64,000 bases of DNA from Chrysopilus asiliformis (taxonomy: Eukaryota; Arthropoda; Insecta; Diptera; Rhagionidae): NCBI GenBank assembly GCA_964034945.1, contig OZ035962.1, positions 74,229,597 through 74,293,596 on the forward strand, written 5' to 3'. The position numbers and the translations under genes are program-made. The notes beneath the pieces are model-generated. The model worked only from the letters and a program-made list of their open reading frames with translations. It had not been told where the DNA came from and did not search any database. Position 1 is the stretch's first letter. Each line of letters starts with the position of its first letter. Below, one piece after another: positions 56,229 to 64,000 of this stretch.

Positions 56229-56365
56229 TTCTGGAGTTCTAGCGTCTTTCAGGAATAAATTCCTGAATTTTGTGTTGTGGTGTAAATTTTTGTGCATTAT
56301 GAATTTAGTGTCGAAGAATAAAATTCGCAAAATAAAGCGCCAAATGGAAACGTCGCCGCGGCGCC

Positions 56366-57530
56366 TTGAATTCAAATATGTATATGACAAAATGTACATA
56401 TTTCTTCGTTTTCATTAGGCAACGAGCATTTTTTCGGAATTGAGCCGTTCGTAACAAGTCACACAAATGAATTTATTTTGTTATTTATTTCCCCAGTACC
56501 AATTATTCTGTTGTATCTTGCAGGATTGTATGTTCATCCTTTAATTTCAATACGTAAATATTATTCCATTAGGAGAGTTTGCTTGAATTACACAATTTAC
56601 TCATAAGATATTCAGCAATTCCCACATATTCAGTGGTGGAAGTAAGTTGCGTTAATTAGCGATATTAATTCGTGAAATGGACTAAATGGCTAGCCGAAAG
56701 ATGATTTATGTCATATATGGACGACCATTAACCAAAGGGAAAAAGTATTACAATCAACAATTTCTGAATGTTCGCTAAGAAAAAATTCAATGGATCTAAA
56801 CGTGACCGGCAATACAATTTTGTTGGAAGGTGAATTCCTTTATTTTTTTCGCCTTAGTACGAAGTATATCTAGTATTATTATATCTGTTTACATTTAGTA
56901 TATGTTATCCAAGTAAAAAGAAATCGGGGGGATTCTCTGTTGGGTTCGGGAAAAAAACTTTTCTCTGTCTCTGTTAATTTTCTTTTCTTTTTGAATACAC
57001 TTTCAAAGCTTGTCTTGTGAAATTTCCAGTATGGCCCTGGGTTCTACTAATATTTTTTGCTAGAGTCACGTACTAACTGGCATCATCTAGTGTTGACATA
57101 TAAATCGAAAAAATTTTATTAACTTTTACTCCGGATTTGTACGTTTTGAATTCAAAGTTTGCGGTTATTCCGATAAGACAATATTTTTTCGAGTGGATTT
57201 GGTTTCTTTCTTCCTTGAGACTATACGTGTTTTGAATTTGTATGCATCAGGTTGATAAAGTTACGTTTAGAATACACCAACGCATTTTTTTCTATTCTTT
57301 TTCCCTGGAACTTATCTTCAAAAATAAATAAAATGATATAGAAAATAATGAAAAACACATGTTGAATCCGATGTATTACATATTGATATCAAAATATCAA
57401 ACATATCAAACTAATTCAAAGACGAAGACTAGACATCGACCCCAATTTAAAAAATGACTCGAGTTTTTGATTCATTCGAATTGATGTTGATTTGACATTC
57501 GAAAAAATTCACAGATAAATCTTTATTACC
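56366..57530. other. AT-rich region, nothing recognised
   Basis: No ORF or repeat of note. Confidence 0.45.
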
Positions 57531-57708
57531 TTATACTCCTGTTATCAGCAATAACCGAAATACGCAAAGGATCTACAACAGACTCCAAAATATGCTTAAC
57601 CGTGACTTTAGTCACGCTAGCCCCGGAGCTTGCCCGCTCGTTGTCGGCCTTGGCATGCTTGCGGTGCCGGGTTGTTGCTCGTCGGAGGGATAGGATTTTG
57701 CCTACGCA
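57531..57708 (-). other. Short unassigned open frame in a GC-rich island
   Basis: 59 codons between in-frame stops, no ATG near the start; reads RRATTRHRKHAKADNERASS and later VTVKHILESVVDPLRISVIA. The block 57598-57720 is strikingly GC-rich against the surroundings. It may be a remnant of a retroelement gag/pol or a host exon; not recognised. Confidence 0.25.
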
Positions 57709-57949
57709 CTAAAGCGGATTGATAACATCCCATATAATGCCGAAAATTCTTTAAAAGTAGTCGAATCGGCAGTCGTCTGTAAGCTTACGGAATTCCTACC
57801 AAGATTGCGGTTACCTGTCATATTATTTATAGTTTGTAAAGAAACATCACACGCAATGTCATATTTCATTGATTAGTGGCGGGTGCACGCACACAAACAT
57901 AAAATCCATTCGATATTTTTTTGAAATGCACTGAAAGAAACATACTTGG

Positions 57950-58215
57950 TTTTGGTCTGAGGAGAAGGAGTAATTTGTGGTCCGAGAAATAAGTGGCTAT
58001 TTTTTGGTCCAAATGGGGAGGGGGGGGGGAGTAATTTTTAGTCCCACGGTATGTAGGGGGTCATTTTCGGTGCGACTGGTGGTTGCGTCAATTTTGGTTC
58101 GGGGGTCATTTTAGTCCGAGGAAGGCATTTCTGTTTCGAAGGTAGGTAGGCATAATTTTTGGTTACTCCTACCCTTGTCGCGAAGGGAAAGAGGTCATTT
58201 TTGTTCAGTGGATCA
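57950..58215 (+). repeat. Degenerate G/T-rich minisatellite
   Basis: Repeated GGTCATTTT(T/C)GGT(C/T)CG(A/G)GG-like units of about 30-45 bp, strongly diverged, including a G-run at 58015-58031. Confidence 0.55.
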
Positions 58216-59302
58216 AATAAATAATCATTTTCATTTGATAGTGGACGAAAACTGTCCTTAGGTTAAGACATACCCAATGGCAAAAACCGCGTAAAAATTG
58301 CACCAACGGTTCAGGAGATAGCAGGAGCGGGGTTTACTGGAAAGGGGGAGGATACTATTATAGTAGGCGAAAACTTCTCTTTCAAGCTTTATGCGAGCGT
58401 GGTCTGATGCATTCGCACAAATCCTCGAGCGAACAGAGATGAACAGAGTTGAACAGAGATGAAGAAATAAAAACTTAAACAGACAGCGAACAAGAAAAAT
58501 CTAATGGCAATAAATTAATAGAAATTTTTTGTGGAGTATTATTTTATATTATTTTATAATGGCAACTAAAAATTTTCTAATATATAAATAGATTTTAATG
58601 GGCCTTAAAAAATATTTGTTTTTAACGAAAATTTGTTTAATTTTATTTTGCCGGTCTAATTTTTCCTTTTTTTGCAATGAAATTTAAATACCAATAAATT
58701 TGTGCTATTTCGAAAATGAGTCCTTTCAAATTTTATGCAATTTTCCTCAGCCTGAGAAAGGAAATTTAATTCTCGAACCGAAATGATTTAAAACAAATGT
58801 CAATGGGGAATATGGCGGCTGTAGACATATTTTTTTTTGTTTGTAAAGCAGGGGCTTTGAGGTAACTCTTGTAGCAGTCGTGTTTACCCTTTTGTCTCCT
58901 TTTGTGACTTTGGAGACGCATTATTAATCAGTGAGTCCTTCTCATCACTTCTTACGCTTCTTATATGCGGATATGAATTATAAGTCTAAATCTTTAGGTC
59001 CAATTGCGTAAATTGCTGCATTTTTAAGCCGCCAAGAAAAAACCTCATGTACCCGTAGTTTTCGGTGCCATATGGGAAGATTTGTTGGATAATGATGTTG
59101 ATTTGGTCTTCACTGATATGCCACCCTCCAAGGACTATTCAATTCGATTACACCCTCTACCTGTAACTACTTGTTCTGTTATCTGCTGTACCTCTGAAAG
59201 GATTTTAGGTAGCCTCAGGCCAACAAAAATATAGCGATTTGCTAGGCAGACGCATGTGCAAGTATAGGACCCTGAAGCACCCAGTGGTTAGGTGCCCAGT
59301 TA
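58216..59302. other. Unassigned region
   Basis: A small direct repeat GAACAGAGATGAACAGAGTT lies near 58431-58465. Otherwise nothing recognised. Confidence 0.4.
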
Positions 59303-59444
59303 GACGCCGCGCCGTTTACACCTAACGCTTTTTTTTGCGAATTTTGTTCTTCGACACTAAATTCATGTTGCACAACCGTTTACACTACGACACAAAATTC
59401 AGGAGTTTATTCCTGAAAGACGCCCGAACTCAAATTTTTTCATA

Positions 59445-59529
59445 CAGTAGAATCCCGATAATTCGTATTTCAAGGGACCAGCAAATTCATACGAATTAGC
59501 GGGATATACGAATTATCGGGATTCTACTG
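59445..59529 (+). mobile_element. 85-bp pogo-type MITE
   Basis: Same ends and single unit as at 41545, flanked by TA at 59443-59444 and 59530-59531. Confidence 0.88.
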
Positions 59530-59534
59530 TAGTA

Positions 59535-60165
59535 CCAGGAAGACCGAGCTCAAAATCCTACTTTTGCTGATTTTTGGGGAAAAACTAAATTCACATTATC
59601 TTTACAGAGCTTTTCCAGAGTTTTTAAATTCCCGACCTCGAAAGCTAGAACTAAAACTAACGCGCGATAACAAAATTTCATAGAAATCGGTTGAGTAGTT
59701 ATTGAGTAATCGCTGTCACCGATTTTTGAAACGTTGTTTTGAGACACCAGGTGAGGGTTATCGAGGGGAGGGAGAAGTCAGGTTTGTAGTGGAAAAATCA
59801 AAAGCCCTTAGCCTCCTTAGTAATACTGTAAAGTTTCATTAAGATCGGATCACCCAATTCGAAGATACCAAGCGAGGGGTATCGAGGGGAGGGAAAAATC
59901 AGGTTTGTAGTGGAAAAATCGAAAGCCTTTAGCCTTCTTAGTAATACTGTAAAGTTTCATTAAGATCGGACCACCCAATTCGAAGATAACAGGCGAGGGG
60001 TATCGAAGGGGAATTTTCTCAGGGGTGAGACCTATCTAGATCGATTTCTTGTCCCCGAAAATCCCTAACCCTCAAGTTTCGTGAAAATCGTTAGGCGGGT
60101 TTTCGAGATCGTTTGTGCAGACAGACAGACAGACAGACAGACGTTCATCGTATTATATTATAGGA
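59535..60165 (-). mobile_element. Non-autonomous Helitron, family 2, copy 3 (631 bp)
   Basis: Minus-strand start A|TCCTATAATATAATACGATG, (GTCT)n at about 60119-60142, end TCTTC-CTGG followed by T. It is longer than the other copies because of an internal duplication of about 120 bp (59755-59880 repeated at 59880-60005: AGGTTTGTAGTGGAAAAATC, TTAGTAATACTGTAAAGTTT). The 3' hairpin has lost one arm (ACCGAGCTCAAAATCC). Confidence 0.85.
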
Positions 60166-60308
60166 TAAAATCGTCCGAATATATTCAAATTTTGACAACT
60201 TTTGCTAAGTATTTCTATACTGCAATAGATGAATAAAATTCCTGGAACAAATTTAGAATAAAATTCGAGGTGAAATTCAAGAAAAAACTGCAAATGTAAA
60301 CGGCGCCT

Positions 60309-62749
60309 TATCCTATAAAGAATTATTAATGTGAAAATAATCTTCCATCGCAACATTATTTCTTTTTTGTTAATCAAATATATAGAGTTGGCACTTTAAT
60401 GACTTTCCGTAATTTAAAAATTCATTTAATTTCACTGATATAATCTTTAAATCATTTTTACATCACAACCATAAAATAACTTTAATTTTTTGAAGCATTT
60501 TCACAATAAACCATGAAAGAAAATCCCACAATAGCATTCATAAGGTTTACAGAAATTAGACCAGTTGTTTCAATATAAATTTTTCAAAGTGAAAGAAATA
60601 CCCAACAGGAGGCAAATTATTTTTACAGAAATGATGAATGGCGAAAAATGATTAGCATAGTAGCGCCCGTACGTTTGAAATTAATGCTAGCTGTGGGCTT
60701 TGTATGTCCAAGTTAATTAAAGTACTTACCAGCCAACTTAATTAGCTAATGATACGAAAAATCGATGTTAATTAGTTTACTGTTGATGGCCGTCATGCTG
60801 CAGATTTTGTCCCCCTTTTACGAATATGACGAGTTGTTTGGCTACAGCTAGCAAAAAAGTTTTACATGTTTCCTCTTTTTGCAATGTAATAAAATTAAAT
60901 TTTGCTCACAAACAGGAAAACTCTTTCGCCAAACATTTTTAAAGTTTCGTTTAGAACTTTTTGAGAAAATTTAAATATTATTTAGTAACAGAATATTTAA
61001 TCATAACTTGGTCAAGTAAGCGTCTATCTGACGAAGTTGTAATTAAATATTCTTTCACTAAAAATATATTTACATTTTAAATTTATGTTTATTCACAAGT
61101 TTTATAGTTTGTAGAAAAATTCAAATAAAAATTTCCACCTACGAAAATACTCACCATAAATGCTATGTTATAAAGCCTGACTTCTAAAAGCGAAAACAAT
61201 ACCATGAAAAAAAAACAAATAAATAAGTCAGTCACGATTTCAAAATATACATAGAAACACGTTCACAAAATAAACGGCAGAAATAGAAACTAATTCAAAT
61301 TCTAAAAAAGAACAAAAAAGTGAACTATTTAGATCAATTCAGTGCAGAGTAGAAGTGAACGTGTGTACATGTTGATAGAGTATCCTGAAAAGGGACAATC
61401 CCTAGTCGATTGTAGGGAGATAGTAAGGCAACATTTAGTTCAAAAGGTCGATCATTACACGGCGATGACACGTATCGCCCACAACAATTAACCCCTTCAA
61501 CCGACGGTTGTTAAACCAAATCCAAAATCAATTCGATTGCTTGTGGTAAATGCGACTTAATGTGTTGGTATCTAGAAATCTATGTACGAGTATATGTATT
61601 TTATGTTACATGGCATCAGACAATATTCAACAACTCGAGGTGGATTAGTGATTACCAGAAAATTAAGTACTTATCAAACAGCTCCAATGTTGATAGTGTG
61701 TTAGACACACTTGCAATCACAACAAACGGATATCAAAGTAACAATTCTGTAATCGAAGATAAGATTAACTTGATTAGTACCTACGTTTATAGGAATGGAA
61801 ATATAACACATAACTAAACATTGAACATAATATAAACATCGGATACGCATTTTACACATACAAGTATTGGATTTCAAGGATTTTGTCAGGTTTGCAAGCT
61901 ACAATTACAAACATTGCTTATGTATTGGCCTTAGGTCGAAGCCACTGATTGAGCAAAACTGTGTATGACACTTTAATAGAATAATTTTATCCCTTAAGGA
62001 TAGATAATTGCCTTTGATTGAGATTCTTATGAATATGAAATTTGAAAATTGTATGAAAATACGTTGGACTATTTATGAACTTTACATTTAATCATTTTTG
62101 TACGCTAAGCAACATTTCGATACGTAAATATTGATGGTAGACTAATCAAAAAGTTCGTGTATGAAATATCGACTAATTGTCACTTAATTTTCCCTCTTGT
62201 CATTTTCAGTGAATGGCACGTCACTGAATAAGATACACTTATAGTAGCAGATACGTGTCTTACAACAAAATTACTAGTAGTTATTTCCGGAGATGTCCCA
62301 TAATATATACACGGAAAAAATATATGGGAACCGTTCCACCAAAATTTGATGCTCCAGTCCCATATTTATGGGAAAAACGGCATAGTTGCCAAATATGGAA
62401 GTCATTCCTATAAAAAAAATTTTAGGACATTTTCCAACAAAAAAATTGTCGTATTCTTTTTTTAGTAATCATTCCCAAAATTATGGGAGGGATTACTGCT
62501 TATGCTAGACATGTTACGACAAAAAATTGGGGAACATTACCTTTTGTAAGGGGCTCAATCCTAAAATGAAAGGAATGAATCCTATAAAACGTTGTAATTT
62601 CTCCATTGACTATTGAACTCTCCCCTATATATATAGGGTGGATCGCGGCTCGAACAAAAAAAATAAATGTGGCAATCTGCCTTAAACTAAAAATTCCAAC
62701 TTTCGCCAAAACCAAGGAGGATTTCCAAAAAAGCTTGAATTAGTTAACA
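60309..62749. other. AT-rich region, no gene seen
   Basis: Only short chance ORFs. 62290-62480 has palindromic TCCCATA/TATGGGA motifs and a CCGTTCCACCAAAATTT block that resembles 38548-38566 (TGTTCCACCAAAATTTCCC); too little to define an element. Confidence 0.4.
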
Positions 62750-62905
62750 AATAACAAAAAAAAACCCCCAAAACAAAAAAATATTAAAAAAATTAAAACA
62801 AAAAAAAGTTTGAAAAAATTAAAACAAAATAAAATTTTGAAAAAAATTAACCAAAAAAACTTACAAAAAAAAATAAAACAAAAAAAAATTAAAATACAAA
62901 AATGA
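62750..62905 (+). repeat. A-rich low-complexity tract
   Basis: About 155 bases of AAAACAAAA/TTAAAA patterns. The minus-strand Phe-rich ORF over it is spurious. Confidence 0.85.
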
Positions 62906-63489
62906 TTTCGAATTACAAATGCCTCCACGCGGCGAAATCTGGGTGATCACAGCAAAGGTGATTAGCGAAAATTTGTAAAATACTGTAGAAATTCACTTAG
63001 CGCATACACACTGTTATGCCAAGTTTTCAAACGAAAAGCGGAAACTGAAGATGACCCCCGATCGAGCTGAAACTTTCCACAATTTGTTCAAGTTTTCAAT
63101 TCACAACTTTTACACATGTTTTTTTAACATTCGTAACAATCACTCTCAAAACTGAAACGGTGACTCAAAGTCACCGGGTGTGCGGATTAGGGTTAAAATA
63201 GTCCCGCTCTGGGGTGACGACATGTTTGATCATTCAGAGTCAATCCTTTTCACTTTTGGTAACATCCCGTTCACCAAGAAGTGGCGAAAATAGCGGCTTC
63301 TTAATCTTTTGTTTGTCATACACCACCATATCAACGAACGGTTAATTGTACAAGAAACAGATTATCTTTCCGATAATGGATTAGCTGCTTTCTTTGCAAA
63401 AGCCACTTTGAGCGATCTTTCATGTGCCCAATAACATGATTCAATTCAGAAATTAAAAAAATTTAACAAATAACCTTGTCTTATTTTAT
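62906..63489. other. Unassigned region
   Basis: Nothing recognised beyond an 18-base CGGTGACTCAAAGTCACC imperfect palindrome near 63160. Confidence 0.35.
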
Positions 63490-63912
63490 GCAGACTCTTC
63501 GTTGCCAGCTTAAAGTTTTTTATATAAATTTTAGAATGCCGAAAAACCATAAATAACTTGAAAACTTTTGAAAAAAACGTTATCCTTACAGGACCTCTGT
63601 TTCGAATTTTGAAATTCTAACCCCGGATTCGTGATCAGCGACCCCGGAAACCCCCTAATGCCGATTTTCCCGGGAAAAACAAGAAAAATGATGTTTGCGT
63701 TATCCTTTCAGGACTTTCCGTTTCGAATTTTGAAAATCTAATACCGGATTCGTGATCAGTGACCCCAAAAACCCCCTAATGCCGATTTTCCCGGGAAAAA
63801 CGAGAAAAGGATGTTTGCGTTATCCTTTCAGGACTTTTCGTTTCGAATTTTGAAAATCTAATACCGGATTCGTGATCAGCGACCCCAAAAACCCCCTAAT
63901 GCCGATTTTCCA
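63490..63912 (-). mobile_element. Decayed Helitron-like 3' end with 120-bp tandem units
   Basis: 63490-63575 parallels the 3' end of the 5.6-kb element (TTCGTTGCCAGCTTAAAGTT for CCGTCGTTGCCGGGTTAAGT, then TTTTAGAAT.CGAA, AACTTGAAAACTTTTGA). Then about three units marked by GTGATCAG(C/T)GACCCC at 63632, 63753 and 63873 (120-121 bp) with GCCGATTTTCCCGGGAAAAA and GCGTTATCCTTTCAGGACTT. It is broken at 63912 before the next element. Confidence 0.7.
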
Positions 63913-63925
63913 TTTTTATATAATA

Positions 63926-64000
63926 CAGGGTGAGCCAGAATAGACGCGTGGGTTTGAATTCTTTATAAATTTTTTATTTTAGCGAAACCTATAATTTTTT
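63926..64000 (+). mobile_element. Start of a second mariner-like element
   Basis: CAGGGTGAGCCAGAATAGAC follows TA at 63924-63925 and resembles mariner-family terminal repeats of the TACAGGGTG.. type. It is different from the TIR at 1512. The element runs off the window. Confidence 0.55.

Larger units (their letters stand above)
55198..56365. mobile_element. MITE-like unit L, copy 1, split by a GTCY element
   Basis: Left part 55198-55317 (CCCGTTTACACTTGCGATTT, TTCTTGAATTTC) matches the reverse complement of 60225-60308; right part 56229-56365 (TCTTTCAGGAATAAATTCCT, TTTAGTGTCGAAGAA) matches the reverse complement of 59303-59440. The two L units are therefore inverted relative to each other. 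No coding capacity. Confidence 0.65.
59303..60308. mobile_element. MITE-like unit L, copy 2, split by a pogo MITE and a Helitron
   Basis: Left part 59303-59442 and right part 60167-60308 match copy 1 in opposite orientation (TTCGACACTAAATTCAT, TTATTCCTGAAAGACGC; GTAAACGGCGCC end). Two later insertions sit back to back inside. Confidence 0.65.

Noticed and set aside
62740..62928. Phe-rich membrane-protein-like ORF
   Set aside because: Antisense translation of an A-rich low-complexity tract.

Overview
No confident host gene, operon, CRISPR array, virus or biosynthetic locus is visible in this 64 kb window. It is AT-rich eukaryotic DNA made largely of transposable-element debris, inverted repeats and microsatellites, with long stretches where nothing can be recognised. 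The best clue to the host is a family of about 0.5-0.9 kb repeats that start TTATACCC..GGGTAT and carry a (GTCY)n tetranucleotide array. This is the layout of the dipteran mini-me/DINE-1 (Helentron-derived) elements, so a fly, midge or mosquito-like dipteran is the most likely source (inference; species not determinable).

Layout. 1-13 kb: the 3' part of a Tc1/mariner-like element whose transposase is broken by a 494-bp MITE; a GTCY element inserted inside another GTCY element; a Helitron derivative (5600-7261); a pogo-type mini-MITE expanded to four internal units (10295-10612); a 947-bp element with GGGGC-rich ends. 13-24 kb: a pogo-type MITE containing a long palindrome; two Helitron derivatives; a GTCY element with a 350-bp microsatellite; three TIR elements; two short unassigned ORFs. 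24-35 kb: a tRNA-like SINE; a pogo/Tigger-like element with a transposase fragment and a palindromic MITE nested inside; a hAT-like end; a weak coding-like stretch (31.2-31.8 kb); a dense run of inverted-repeat elements (32.9-34.9 kb). 35-50 kb: quiet AT-rich DNA, a non-LTR retrotransposon 3' end, two near-perfect palindromes, and 122-bp tandem repeats. 50-64 kb: another Helitron derivative, a second non-LTR end, a TTAA-flanked palindrome, a GTCY element with a 148-bp higher-order repeat inside a MITE-like unit, a second copy of that unit hit by a pogo MITE and a Helitron, and the start of a second mariner-like element at the right edge.

Nearly all elements seen are non-autonomous or decayed. 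Several are nested, so their relative ages can be ordered. The only protein-coding remnants recognised with some confidence are a mariner-type transposase pseudogene, a Tigger-like transposase tail and two non-LTR reverse-transcriptase C-termini. Coordinates of repeat boundaries are usually good to a few bases where a target-site duplication (TSD) is stated and to tens of bases otherwise.
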